In this document: positions 23,126 through 34,938 of the stretch, piece by piece
How positions within the stretch are numbered: the stretch's first letter is position 1
Layout: each line of letters opens with the position of its first letter
Assembly: GCA_002104935.1 (NCBI GenBank)
Contig: MCGT01000037.1
Location: 124,001-188,000, forward strand
Origin: Hesseltinella vesiculosa
Lineage: Eukaryota > Mucoromycota > Mucoromycetes > Mucorales > Cunninghamellaceae
DNA length: 64,000 nt
Direction of reading: 5' to 3'
Made by a program: the position numbers and the translations under genes
The notes under the pieces: generated by a model
What the model was told of the DNA's origin: nothing
Seen by the model: only the letters and a program-made list of their open reading frames with translations
The model's database searches: none

Positions 23126-25093
23126 GGAAACAATCGGAAACGGTGAAGAGCTGTAAAACCGTAAAAAAGGCGTGCCTTTTTTGATATAGTTTTGGTGCCG
23201 CATTTGGAAATCAAGGTTTCAAGCGCAAACTCTCAAAGCATGAAAGAACCCTTTGCACATTCACTTCCACGTTGGTTGATAAAAGGATGATGTGTATTAG
23301 ACATGGAAAAAAAATCTGAAACCATTTGGTCTTTGCGATGCTTCGTTGATTCTTGACCACCAACTTTCAGCTAGCCGTAGCGTTGCATGCAGCTCGCTGA
23401 TTGGCTAAAGCACAAAAGGAATAGCGCAGCAGGAGAAGAGCACCATGATGGGAGTGAGCTCTGGCTGCGCAAGAAGCAACCACTCTTTTTTTTTTTTTTT
23501 TTGCCATTCCAAACAAATGGCTGGCTTGTTATCCAGTAAAGTAAATAGATTCCGAATGACATGGAGCAACCAGACAAGGTGATAATAGCATTATGCAGAG
23601 GACTGGGGGAATTGAGTTCCTCTGTCAAATTAGGCTGTGCCGTTGTCGCCTGCCCTGTTATCACTTGCTCCTCACCCTATCGCAAAGGGTGAAATCATAA
23701 CTATGGTTCATTCTGATCACAAACAAACCACATGCAAAATTTGGTGGTTTTGACCAGCTCGCCAGGGGAACGAACCTCTTGTCACCAAAGGGGATAGCTT
23801 TTTGGAGGGAGCCATTTGATCTTCATGAACCAGACTAATAACCAACACGTATTTAGCGTTGAGCAACTACGTCATTTCTCGTTTTTTTTAATGTTTACCA
23901 GAACGTTTTCAATCTTTTGAAAGTCTTGCCAATAGCAGAGCTTTTTTTTTAACCGTGTGCGTAATGGAGTTGGATTGGAAAACTGAAAAGGTGAAGCGTT
24001 GGCTGGGTGACTTTCAGAAATCCGCTTGCTTTTTTCAGCATCACCCTCCTTCATGACATTGTACTGCCATGCAACATTTTACTTTGACTCACTTATCTCA
24101 AAAGTGCTGTACAGCAGACGTTCCTTTTTTTTCGAAAAATGAAAAAGAAAAAACGCTGAACGAAACTGGGTCTCCGCTATTGGACCGTCCATTCTCGGCT
24201 CTTTCTTCTTCACTTTCTCTTGCAAAACTCGGTGAAAGTACGACGCTTCAACTTTCCATGACATTACTGCAAAGGTTCATATCATTTTTGAAGATAAAAC
24301 TGGGGTAATCATATGAACAGAGTAAGATGGAAAGTGTGTCTTTCCATGTTTTTTTTTATTCTTCCGCACCATTCCGTTTCCCTTTTTCGTCACGTTCACA
24401 TGCATCTTGGATCATGGAGTGTTTTCTAACAAATCCGATTGGAGCAGAGCATATGAGGCGCAGCATTATGGTAATAGCATGACCTTCACTCTTCTCTTTG
24501 GGTTGGGCTTTGATATAGTGTCAGCTGCAAGATTAAGGTAGATGGCAATTTCCAGGGAAGGTGCTCACCTAGGACAAATTTCAGCTGACAGAGCGGTAAG
24601 CCGTTTTTGAAGCAACACGAAAAAAAAATGTCATGGACAGGCTAGACTTTTTTTTCTTTTTTTTGCAGCCAAAATGAAACCCTAACCCACACAAAAGTCC
24701 AAGAGGACGGGTTTCTTTGCCAGAAAAATTTTTTTGTTAGGGGAACACAAGCACAACATCCAAGAGGGCCCTGGATGAGTAGCCCTTTTTTGGTATTGTG
24801 TCGGTCAGTGAAATAAACAAAAGGTTGATCACGCACGGACTGGCGGGTGATATCAACCAAGCATCCTTTAAAAAATATTGAGAAGGGAGATATTTATTGC
24901 TATAAACTAGGGGATTTGATCAGGGTGAATAAAGTAACTAAGCTAAGAGAGGAGTTGAGATCATAGGGAATATGTTAAACAAACACTCGAAAGAGAGGGT
25001 TAAGGCAAAAAAAAATTGAAACTAAAGGGAAAAATGGTGCTTGGATACCAAAGACAGAAGTGTTCAATGGTATGTTGAGAAGACCAGGCCATT
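23126..25093. other. Gene-poor interval with a diverged repeat copy
   Basis: About 2 kb upstream of the Ca2+ channel and downstream of the small CCCCHHH gene. Open frames are short, A/T-run driven and lack family resemblance. The only recognisable element is the repeat copy at about 23945-24150, listed separately. The part nearest 23126 presumably holds the channel promoter. Confidence 0.55.
23945..24150 (+). repeat. Diverged copy of an interspersed repeat
   Basis: Collinear by eye with 42340-42545 and 48345-48545: a T run, then GTTGGCTGGG, TTTTTTCAGCA, CAAAAGTGCTGT, an AGCA-like tetramer, another T run and an AAATGAAAAA end, with matching spacing. Clearly older than the two near-identical copies in the tandem duplication. 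No coding capacity and no obvious terminal repeats were seen. Confidence 0.6.
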
Positions 25094-25343
25094 TCAATGA
25101 TGATGACAACAACAGCAGTGAATGGCACGCACACGATGGCCATGACCTTGACGCTTGGGTTTAGTCTTCTTCTTAGGTTTCTTCTTGTCGTCCTTCTTTT
25201 TGTCGTCGTCTTTCTTTCCAAACTACATATTCGAACAAAAAAAAAGTGAGAAATGGGCTTTCTTTGATTTGATGAGCCCTTACATCTTTATCATAGCCAT
25301 TGAAGGGGTTCCGCCAATTAGTACCCAAGGTTGATTGAGACAT
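25094..25343 (-). CDS. Small Lys-rich protein with CCCCHHH C-terminus
   Basis: Two exons, 25343-25284 (20 codons) and 25222-25094, separated by a clean GTAAGG...TAG intron, give 62 residues. The protein opens MSQSTLGTNWRNPFNGYDKD, continues as an alternating Asp/Lys then Lys/Pro block, and ends RAIHCCCCHHH before TGA. No signal peptide or membrane segment is visible. Four adjacent Cys followed by three His suggest metal binding or lipidation (the Cys cluster), but this is inference. I do not recognise the family. Support for being real: an in-frame ATG, proper splice signals, and phase-0 joining of two open exons with distinct composition. It could still be a chance frame. Confidence 0.55.
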
Positions 25344-25877
25344 TTTTGATGATGTGTACAGCAGTGAAAAAAAAAGTAAAGAGAAATGAAAATCGCCTGG
25401 AATTACTGCCTCTTTTTAACTCTCCCCTGAAGTCAAATTTTAAGGTTGGATGGCAAGTGACCCCTTCATGTACTACTACTAGCTTATTGTTAATCATCTG
25501 CCCATCGGCTCATCAAATAAAAAAAGAGAGAGAGAAACCAGGAAAACTACGGCAACATACTCAACTTCTTGTATGAAACAGCAAACAAGTCAAAAAATAA
25601 AAATAATACAAAGCAGGCAGCACTCAAGCGCAGCGCAGTTTTGTGCATGCATTAGAAACATGGGGATTAATTCTTGGTGAAAGCCCACCAACGTGGTCAA
25701 AACTTTACGCACCTCGGCCCACTGTGGCCAATAAAAACGTGCATGGCAAGTTGATCACGGACGAAGTCAAAACCCCGCAATTGCTCCTTTTATTTAAAAA
25801 AAGTGATGCAACAATATAAAAAAATAAAGCCTAGGTTCATTAATGACGCAGCTTACCGTGGCGTGGTCCGTGTTTCT
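25344..25877. other. Intergenic, nothing recognised
   Basis: Lies between the start of the CCCCHHH gene and the stop of the VEP-repeat gene, both on the minus strand. A/T-rich; it probably holds the promoter of the small gene and the 3' untranslated region of the other. Confidence 0.5.
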
Positions 25878-27891
25878 TTACATGATGCAGCACTTTGACG
25901 ATTTGGATGGCGATTTGGCCAGATTGGTCGGGGCAGCCTCCACAGCAGGAGGGGCTTCAGGCAATGATTTATCGACGGGGTCCGAGGTGCCAATGGGTTG
26001 AGTGGGATTGGGATGCGTGAGGGGGGCTGGGATGGCTTCTTGTTTGTCCTTTGGCTCTTCAGATGCCGGGCTGTCTGCAGGTTTTGGGGTGGCAGGTGAG
26101 TCTTGTTGTTGATCGATGACGCCTGAAGTCGCCGCAGCTACTTCGATGCCGACAGCAGAAGCCGGCACATGAGTTTCAGTCGTTTCAGAAGATTGTTCAA
26201 CAGCAGCATGGGTGCTCGTTTCAAGGACAGCCTCTTGATGAAGAATTTCCTCGGAAGGCTGAGGTGCGTCATGCTGAGGTGCGTCCGGTTCCACGAGCGA
26301 ATGCGCACTCATTTCCACAATGGCGGGTGTGGCTGTAATGACGTCGTCATTGGTTTGTGCCATGGCCAGTGCGTCAATGGTTGGTTCCTCGACTTGGACT
26401 GACTCATCGTTTTTGGTAACAAGATATTGTTCCGTGTCACCTTGACTGTGTCCCACAGAAGCTTCTTGGACACTCACTGTGCGTGTAACAGCGTCAATAG
26501 CGTCATCATCGACCTTGGGCAGGGCTTCGGGTTTCTGCTCTGGCTCAGCAGCTGGTACAAAAATGGGTTCAACGGTGGGCTCGACAATGGGTTCAACAGC
26601 GGGTACGAAAATGGGTTCAACAGCGGGTTCAACGGCGGGTTCAACAGTGGGCTCGACAATGGGCTCAACGGCGGGTTCAACGGTGGGTACGAAAATGGGT
26701 TCAACGGTGGGCTCGACAATAGGTTCAACGGTAGGTACAAAAATGGGTTCAACGGTGGGTACAAAAATGGGTTCAACGGTGGGTTCAACGGTGGGTACAA
26801 AAATGGGTTCAACGGTGGGTTCAACGGCGGGTTCAACGGTGGGCTCGACAATGGGCTCAACCGCGGGGTCAACGGTAGGTACAAAAATGGGTTCAACGGT
26901 GGGCTCGACAATGGGCTCAACCGCGGGATCAACAGTGGGTACAAAAATGGGTTCAACGGTGGGCTCGACAATAGGTTCAACGGTGGGTTCAACAATGGGT
27001 TCAGCGACAGGCTCAGCAGACTCGGTAGGCTCGTTGATGGACTCAGTAGGGACAGAATCAACAGACTCGGCAATGGGCTGGGTAGGGTCGACAGGTTCAG
27101 GCTGCTGGGTAGGTACGGCTGAATCGTTAGTTTCAGGAACGGCGGCAACGGTGCTGGCTTCTGGTTCAGGTTGATTGTCGATCAGGTCGGTGGGAACAGA
27201 GTCTAAAACTTCCTTGGTTGGTTCAGCCACTTCCATTTCAGGCACTACTTTGTCTCGCTGTTGCACAAGCCCATTTTCTATGGCATTGCAAAAAAAAAAA
27301 AAATACGGGAAATTGTCGTCAGTTTTCTTCCGTCCAGGTAACACATAATGCAGCATTGTCCTCGGTCTCTTTGTGATCTCGTGGCACTTTGTCAGGAACC
27401 ACGTCTGCCTTCCAATTTCTTTCTCCTGTCCGCAAAGAAAACTTACCAGTGAGGACGTCATGCGTGCTTTCTTCAGAGGGGGTAGCTTCAGGGGAAGGGA
27501 GGTGCTGGACTTCTTGAACAAGGCTCGGGTCTGGTTGGCCCGTTTGGGAAGGGGCGTGTGTACTGGCCAAATCGGAAACGGTTTGTTGTTGTTCGAGCTG
27601 CGGGGTTTCTTCGGAAACAAGGAGGTCGCCTTGAGCTTGAGTGGTCAGAGTGACAGTATTGGCATCCTTTTCGCTCTCTTGGGTGATGCTGTCCTCCGTA
27701 ATGATCGCATGATCAGGTTGATTGACAATGTCGATGGCTTGGCGGCTGGTCTCCTGATCGGGAACCTGAGGCGCGCTGGGAGCAGCGGCAGGGGTAGCTG
27801 GTTTGATCAAGCCCCTGGTGATGGCGTCAAGATCAATGGCTGAAGAAGCAACAGCTGACTGGATAGCATGCTGTATAATTTCGGACGACAT
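25878..27891 (-). CDS. VEP-repeat acidic/Pro-rich protein with C-terminal CaaX box
   Basis: Exons 27891-27447 and 27277-25878 join in frame to 614 residues. The N-terminal third, from MSSEIIQHAIQSAVASSAID, is rich in Ala, Pro, Gln, Glu and Thr. The centre (nt about 26560-27010) is an imperfect tandem array built from VEPIVEP, VEPTVEP and VEPIFVP units. The C-terminal third is again Pro/Ala/Glu rich with SPSKSS just before the end CCIM. CCIM fits a CaaX prenylation box with Met at X, which usually directs farnesylation, and the Cys before it could be palmitoylated. No signal peptide, no membrane segment, likely disordered. This suggests a prenyl-anchored extended protein on the cytosolic face of a membrane; the function is unknown. 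The array is also open on the opposite strand, which is a shadow. Confidence 0.8.
26560..27010 (-). repeat. In-gene tandem array encoding VEP units
   Basis: Short degenerate coding repeats on the minus strand (plus-strand words such as gggttcaacggtgggt and gggctcgacaatgggt) inside the CaaX-protein gene. Near-identical neighbouring units imply recent expansion or contraction, so allele length probably varies. Confidence 0.85.
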
Positions 27892-28548
27892 GGATGGAAT
27901 TAAAAAATAAAAAAACAAAAATAGCAAAAAACAAAAAAGAGTGGGAAGAAAAAAGCGAACGGTTTATTATTATTTTTTAGGCCAAGAAAGAAGATCAAAG
28001 CCCGACATGACCATTTTCTATCTTTTTGCCCGTTCCACCCCCATGCATCTTGTTTATTGCGTCTACTTCCCGCGTTTTAAGAGCAGAGAGGAGAGTGGGA
28101 AATTGGTTTCAATAGGCACCAAGAAAAAAACGATCACGAGGTGCACTTGAAACACCCAGACCTTTTTTCACATGAGGCGCGACTGCATTTTGTCGCCATG
28201 GAAAGTAAACATCCAAAATGAGATCTATCCCCAGGTAAGGCCAAAAAAAAAAAAGCTTGAGTCAAAAAATTTCAAAAATGGCAGTTTCTTATTGTTCATG
28301 GTGACATTTTGGAAATGGGTAGGGATCCATCTGAAGAAAGAAAATAACCCACAACGTACACCTTGGTCCACAGGAACACGCCGACGCCCTGTTTTTACAG
28401 AGAATATATCTGTGAAATGAGAATTCGAAGAAGTGCCTAAATTCTACGGGGGAAAAAAAAAAAAAAAAAAAAGGCACCAGGGGCCAGAAAATCAAAAAAA
28501 AAAAAAAAAAAAAAGCTTTTTTTTCTTCTCATCCCTGCCAATTTCACC
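27892..28548. other. Divergent promoter region, no gene seen
   Basis: Separates the VEP-repeat gene (minus) from the Dss4-like gene (plus). It contains several A runs, two of them about 20 nt near 28450-28515. Small open frames here have no recognisable features. Confidence 0.55.
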
Positions 28549-29003
28549 ATGCCAGAAGCATTCAACGACGTGACGATCACATCTCTTTACAATCCCGAGA
28601 CCAACAAGAACACAGCCGATATCTTTTGTCCCAAGGAAGGATGCCGTTGCTTGATAATCCGAAAGAATACAGCTGTTCTTGTCGAACGTGATGCTGACAA
28701 GGTAATCTTACAGGCATGGTGACGATGCAGAACTAAACTCGATTTCAATGGAAACTCTAGCTTTCTCTGCCCGAATCCGTTTTGCCCGCTGAGGCCAATG
28801 TAAGCGATGACAAGGAAGACACGCAGTTTTGGCTGCTCAAGGATATGATGGACTTTGACAATGTCGGCTTCTCCAAAACCGTCGGGTCCGTCAAATTTCT
28901 GTCCTGTGCTGACTGTGACCTTGGCCCCCTTGGTTACCATGACACCGCCTGTTCACCCAAGGAATTTTTGATCAGCATACGACGAGCTCGCTATCGTTTC
29001 TAA
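28549..29003 (+). CDS. DSS4: Mss4/Dss4 family Rab-binding chaperone/exchange factor
   Basis: Exons 28549-28701 and 28761-29003 join to 131 residues, typical of the family. Mss4/Dss4 proteins bind nucleotide-free Sec4/Rab8-type GTPases in the exocytic pathway. The protein shows the expected zinc ligands CPKEGCRC in the N-terminal half and CADCDLGPLGYHD in the C-terminal half. The core FWLLKDMMDFDNVGFSK between them matches the Rab-interacting strand region. The protein ends shortly after, at RARYRF. The intron between DADK and LSLPE has normal GT-AG borders. Convergent with TAH18, the two stop codons being about 45 bp apart. Confidence 0.92.
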
Positions 29004-29048
29004 AAAGGAAGTGCTGTTGTGTTTATTTTTGTACATTAAAAAAAAAGT

Positions 29049-31397
29049 CTATGACCAGCATTCCTCTTGGTATTGGCCAGTCTTGTTCATAAAGTTGAAG
29101 TATTCCTCGGCTTCTGCGGCATCCAGGCCTCCATGTTGCATAAACACAGTCTTCAGGGCATAAGCGACTTGATCCGGCATCTTTCCCGAGGATCCAGAGA
29201 GCACAACCTTGCACTGCTGTTCGTCAATCATGTCCCACACCAAGGCACCCTGCTGGCTCAGCAAATCTTGCACATACACTTTGACGGTCTACAAGACAGT
29301 TGGGGAAAAAAATCATCAGCTGTCCCGTAATACCCAGTGATCAAACACAAACCTGATCTCTCGAAAAAGCAGGGAACACTTTCAACTTGTTCTGCTTTGC
29401 ATACGTTTCCCATTCGTCCTTGTAATGATAATCCTTGTCTTGGTGCCGACAGCCAAAGAAAAGCACATTGTCTACCGAGAAAAGATGACTATGAAGCTAA
29501 ATCCCCCCCTCTCTCTCTCTCTCTCAAAAGTGTCCCTTACCGTTGGCGTTTGTGGCAATCCGTTCTTCTAAAAACGACCGCATTGGTGCCACGCCTGTGC
29601 CCGGCCCAATGGCAATCAATGGCACATCCGATGGCGGCAGATCCATGGTTCCTTTGACAATGCGAACCCGCTTCACCACGTTCCCAGGCTGAAGTGTGGC
29701 CAACCATTTCGTCAAGACACCACGCCGGATCTTCTTCAAGACGGTTTTATACTTTACAATGCCAACACACAATTCCATGGTATGAGGATGTGCCTAATAA
29801 AAAAACAGTCAGGTACTGGCTCGCCTTTTTCCAACACCTACCTTGAGACTGGAAGCAATGGAGAAGGATCGCGGCTGCAGAGGAGGGAACAGGTCAAGGA
29901 TATAGTCGTAAGGGATGCTCAAGGGTTTGAAATCAAACAGGATTTCAGCGATCGTCCGTCTTGGTCGCTGACAATAAGCCCACATGTCATCCTAGCCAGA
30001 AAAAAAAAAGTGAGTGATCTTCGGCCATGATTTGACCGTTTCTACCTGTCCTTCGGGTGTGATGAATTCTTGTAGACGCTCAACATGATTCGGGTTGGTG
30101 GTAAAGTAGGCGAGCATCTCAAAAAAGGACCGACGCGGCACACCAAAGATATCCAGATGTTTGATAAACAGCTGTCGAAAAGTCATGGCAGCGGGCCATC
30201 CGTGAGGCAAGGCTTTGTCTGTCGAAAGGAAATGTGATCAGACAAGGTCCTCGCATACCTTCCCCAGTATCCTTACCTTTATCATTGGGCTGACAATAAA
30301 CAAATTTGTCCGCCAGGTGTGCCCATTCCATTTGCTCCAAGAATGCATTCACGTCTTCTTCCAGATTTTCGGGATACACCACCGCCACATCCCCAGGACA
30401 GTAGCTAAGATGTGTACGTCATAAAAAAGGGGAAGAGTTAGCTTTTTTTTTTTGCAACGAACCATGGGGTCTCTCCCTTTACCTAAAATCGTCCGAGGGA
30501 TTGGTCATGACCAAATGACGGACATCTTGAAAATGATCGGCAGCTGTCATACGGGTGTTGCTCTGGACAGTCATGTCAAACTCGCCAGGTTGGTTTCTGG
30601 GCTCGTTCAGCAACGACGCGTCCGCCACATCATCCATAAAAGTGAGGCTGTAGCTTGGTGGCAGCAATTCAGTATCAAGAATGCGTGCAACGCCGTCAGG
30701 TAGAGGGTATTTGGCCATGACGTTGGCCCACAGCCCATCGATCCAAGGCAAAAGAGCCCCATCCAGTCTAAGCAAGAGAGCTTTAGGATCCAAGCCCTCT
30801 TCATTGGAACTTACCCTTGATAATGCTGATCATCTCCATCACCTCTCGATTGGATTAAATTGGCGCCAAGTTGCTGTAAACGTCGGTACAGTTTTTTACC
30901 CGGATAGTTGAACCTGACGCCAAAAAAAAAATAGACATATTAATAATATGGATCAGTTACGCTTCTGTCGTACTAGGAGACTTACTTTCGATAAGACGAA
31001 TCGCCAAGACCAAACACAGCACAGTCCACGTCTTGCAATAGATCGGATGGATGACTCTTCTTGAGCAAGAACTGCCAAGATTTCTATCACCATGGCAAAG
31101 GTGAGATCGCTCTTTTGTTGCTTGCGGATGCTTACCTTCATGTTGGCAGGTTCCTCGCCTTGACCAGTGGTGGAGCATACAAATAAAACAAGCTTTTCAT
31201 TACCGAGGTTCTCCTGCAAAGGGTCAAGCATGAGGCACGTGAATGTGGCATGACCTGATTTTTACCATTGCGTAATCGTCCATGGCTAAGACTCTCACTT
31301 TGAAGCGACGACGCCGGGCTTGTCGTCCTAGTGTCTCGGCCACATCTTGGGCACAACCTGTTTCGGATCCATACAATATAAGTATCGATCGATCCAT
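29049..31397 (-). CDS. TAH18: NADPH-dependent diflavin oxidoreductase Tah18 (NDOR1)
   Basis: Eleven exons from 31397 to 29049 join to 584 residues (human NDOR1 597, yeast Tah18 623). Tah18 passes electrons from NADPH through FAD and FMN to Dre2 for cytosolic Fe-S cluster assembly. The flavodoxin domain begins at once with ILILYGSETGCAQD; STTGQGEEPANMK and FGLGDSSY follow. The FAD domain contains RSFSIASSL and the NADPH domain GPGTGVAPMRSF. The C-terminus shows LSGSSGKMP and ends EECWS, with the aromatic residue that stacks on FAD in this superfamily. The absence of an N-terminal membrane anchor and the short connecting region favour Tah18 over cytochrome P450 reductase. The start is chosen at 31397, where similarity begins, although the frame stays open upstream. 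Confidence 0.93.
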
Positions 31398-32695
31398 GAG
31401 TATTAGCAACAAAAATAAATAAATAAAAAAAAGAGCGAGCACGATCTCCGCAGGCGCAGCCTTATCTTTCCAAGCGACTCGCACGTCTGTGCTAATGGCT
31501 GCAGCCAATTCTTTGGTTGCTCTAGCAACCTGATAGGGTCGAAGAGAATGGAAATCAAAGACGTTGAAGGATTTTCGATACTGTCTTGGTCCATGGCATC
31601 GATCAACAACGAGAGAACATCTCAAACGAACGTACCAAAAACCCTCACCAAGGATGACAGCAAAGCCTCTCTCATCTGCCTGGAAACCTTTGGCGTGTGC
31701 GCCTAAATCTCGAAACTGGCAGTATCGTCTCTTCCCTTTGGTTGTCACCAAAACAAATCTAGTTGAGTTTGTCTCATGACATCATTTCTTCGGACAAATG
31801 ATTTTTACGGGGTGGCCTGAACGAGGAGCCTTATCAGATTTTTTTTTCGCCTGGCGATCTCCCTCGCCTTCCCATCCTTCCAGTTCCTCCCCCCGCACGC
31901 GCATGCATACTCGTCCTTCAAAAGTCATTCATGTTCATTTTTTTCCCTCTCTAGAAAAATGACAAGGCAAGGTTCAAATTAAAAAAAAAAAACGTCGTCA
32001 TGAAGAGATGGCGACGATGACAAAAAAGGAAAAAAAATGGCGCTGGCACTTCTCAACTTGGTGACAACACAAACCTTTTTTTTTTTTTTTTTTTACTTGG
32101 AGGATGACAGTATCAACAAGCAACTGAATGCTATCCATTTGCTTATAAACAACTCACACGCACTTTTATAGGCAAAGACCATGTCAGCAAGGATGGCACC
32201 TTTCTTCTTGGGCTGGTTTTTTTGCAGCTTCATTTGCAAGCGAAATAGCACGACCAATGAGAATCAAGGAGGAGTTTCAAAAAAAGAACAAAAAAAGAAC
32301 CATGGAAGAATGACGAATTTTCTCTGTCGAAAAAAATTTTCCCAGCATCAAAAAAAAAACAAACAAAAAAAAGAGGGATCCTTCAACAAAAAGAACACTT
32401 CATCTATATTGATTGATCTGGTCATCCTAGTAAACCTATAAACGAAAGCACTCTGTAAGTATTCTTCTATTGATCACTGACAAGAAACATAGCATTGAAA
32501 AGAGAAAAAAAAAGTTGAAAGTGGAGGGAAAAAAACAAGCGGGCAGGGGTTTTGTGTGTGTATTTTTCTTCATGTAGCTCTTTGGTTTTCATCATCTTTT
32601 TTTTTTTTTTCCTTCTTGTTTTATTAGTTAGTGACTTGTTCTTCTTTTTGTTTATTGCCTTTAACTCATATCCCTGCCTTTGATTGCGACAAAGC
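31398..32695. other. Divergent intergenic region, no gene seen
   Basis: About 1.3 kb between the TAH18 and EPL1 starts. The frame upstream of TAH18 stays open for roughly 350 nt but has no similarity to the family and no better start, so it reads as leader or promoter. A/T runs are frequent (for example T18 near 32077-32094). Confidence 0.55.
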
Positions 32696-34616
32696 ATGAC
32701 CAATATGGTGTCCCGGTTTCGTGTGAAGAAACTGTCACCAAAGCATCCTCTACCCATCTATAAGGAGTCACAGCTCCCTGACTTGATTGACCCTGCCAAT
32801 ATTATCCAACGTGCTGTGCCTCAAGTAGAAACGGGTGTAGAAAAAGAAGAAGAAGAAGAAGTAAGTTCCCTTGTCCCTCTTTAAAAAAGAACTCGTGTAG
32901 AAGTGCCTTGGCAGACCAAAAAAAAAAAAAAAAAAAAAAGGATGGACGCAAGGAATGAAGCAGAGCTGAAATTAGAAGCTTAATGGAGATGCGCGAAAGC
33001 TTTGTTATACTACGCGCTGCGTTTTTTTTATGGTGTTACTTTGAACTATTTCTAATTTCGGATTCCTCTCTTTATTTTTTTTTTTTAGCATGACTTGCAA
33101 GCAGCCATCTCTGCCGCCCAGGCTGCCGTGACCACAGGTGCCAAAGTGGAAACTTATATCCCCACTCCCGATGCCTCCAATCGCATCGACAACAAATTAT
33201 ATACGCAGCTTTACAAGAAAAAGTACAAAGAACCATCGACCCTGATTCGGTTCTCGTCCACCGTGGAAGAATCAACGGGTTGCCCTTATGTCATGGATGA
33301 AGAGGACGACCAGTTCCTCAAATCGACGGCCATGGCTCTTTCTGAAGATGACTTTGAAAAGCTCATGTGGGAATTCGAATCCATTGCCACCCACCAATTC
33401 CCTCATCTTCATGTCGTAAGTCCCCCCTCCTTTCAAAGCAACAGGTCTGACTTGAGTTTCTAGGACCAATCGCCCATTCCTGAATTTGAAGACTTTTTGA
33501 TGCTGGTCCCTGAAAGCTCCATCATTCACAAATGGACGGTGGCGTCTCAACTGTTTGAACATTGGCGCGGCCGACGGTCAAGGCGAGCCATGAAATGCAT
33601 CATCCCCACCCTGGCCTACGAAGACATCTCCAAACATGAAATCGATCCTTATGTGTGCTTCCGAAGACGTGAGACCAAACCAGTGCGTAAGACTCGCCGC
33701 AGTGATCAGCAATCCTTGGAACGGTTACGCAAGCTGCGCTCAGAAATGGAAACCGCTCGCAACCTCCTCGAAATGGTTCTCCGACGAGAAAAGCTGCGCA
33801 AAGAAGGCCTGCTCATGGAACACACCGTGTTTGAAAAGACCTGTCGTATCCGCGATCAACAGCGCGCTCTGGGCATCAAAGAGGACGAAGAACTCACGCA
33901 AATGCTCTTGTCCAAGAAGAAACGAAAGATCACCCTCCCTGATTCCTCGGCTGGGTAGGTCTCCCAATCCTTGATGTTTTCCCGTGACTGATCCTTTTTC
34001 TGCAGAACAACCATCAAGATACCTCTTCACCGTTTGAAACGTGATGCCTTTGACAAGTTAGAAAAGTCGCCATTGCAACTCCAAATTGAATCCGAGCTTG
34101 CCAAACGAAGGGAGCGTGACGCTGATTATGAAGATATTACCGAGGTAATCTCGCAAGAAGATAAAAAGAACCAAACTCATGTCTCTCTCCTTGCAGAACC
34201 CCTACCAACCTTTCCCAAGGTCCATACCAAACATGTTCTTTCAACCTTTACCCAGCACTTCCTCGCCCTCCCCCAAACTACGATTCCGACGAAGAATGGG
34301 CCGTGGCGGTCGTATGTTTATCGATCGCACCGGTCATCTCCCTCCCTCCCCTCACACCAAGTTTGCCTTTGATGGCGACTCCGAATTGGATGAATCTGAA
34401 GAAGAATTTGACATGATGGATGATCGGTATGTTATGCCGCCTCGTGAAGATGAACCCCTCATTTTTTTTTTTTCTGATAGCTTTTTGCATCGGCAGGTGG
34501 AAGCCCTGGACGAGAACGATCTTCGCAGCTTATTAACTGTGCCATTTTTCCCAAACATGGACCCGACAAGGAAAAAAAAACCTCTCCCAGCCGATGTACT
34601 ACTACCGTGTCCTTAA
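32696..34616 (+). CDS. EPL1: Enhancer of polycomb-like NuA4 subunit Epl1
   Basis: Scaffold of the NuA4 (Esa1) histone acetyltransferase and its Piccolo core. Exons 32696-32860, 33089-33415, 33464-33954, 34006-34144, 34197-34426 and 34481-34616 join to 495 residues. The N-terminal EPcA domain is clear: RAVPQVETGVEKEEEEEHDLQ at the first splice junction, then a long acidic-to-basic stretch with DPYVCFRRRETKPVRKTRR and a Lys/Arg-rich helix. MGRGGRMFIDR near the C-terminal third also matches enhancer-of-polycomb proteins. The last intron (54 nt, GTATGT...GATAG) is a multiple of three and open, so an unspliced form would add 18 residues. Shorter than yeast Epl1 (832). Followed 322 bp later by POB3 on the same strand. 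Confidence 0.9.
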
Positions 34617-34938
34617 AACAATAAATTGGTCGTCCCCTCCAGCATCTTTTTGCCTTCCATCTGATCCTCCTCCCCACCAAAGTAATTGAATCAACCAGTC
34701 AAGCAAAAATGAACCGTGGCTATACGTCGTTCGCACTTTTTTTTTTTTTTCATTGGCTTGCTTCTACTGAAAAGCAACGGATGCAGTGAGCATGGGAGCA
34801 GTTCACAGTCAGTGACTGAAAACGCGGCCGCAGACAAAAAATAAAAAAATAAAAAACACGGACCTTGAAAAACGCTTCTTTTCCAACTCTTTTTTTTTTT
34901 TTTTTCTCCCTCTCTCTCCACATAACAAAAAGAAGGTC
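34617..34938. other. EPL1-POB3 spacer
   Basis: Short intergenic stretch with an AATAAA right after the EPL1 stop, two T runs and a pyrimidine-rich segment ahead of the POB3 ATG. No gene is seen. Confidence 0.6.

Noticed and set aside
23371..23664. 97-codon minus-strand frame in the gene-poor region
   Set aside because: Contains a poly-Lys run from a T tract, no splice or homology support.
26427..27174. Plus-strand Asn/Gly/Phe repeat frames (FNGG-type) and other frames across the VEP array
   Set aside because: Antisense and out-of-frame readings of the VEP tandem repeats; the minus-strand frame has proper splicing, a start and a CaaX end.
31398..31751. In-frame N-terminal extension of Tah18
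   Set aside because: No similarity to the family; Tah18 proteins begin at the flavodoxin strand seen at 31397. It has a hydrophobic stretch by chance from A/T-rich sequence.
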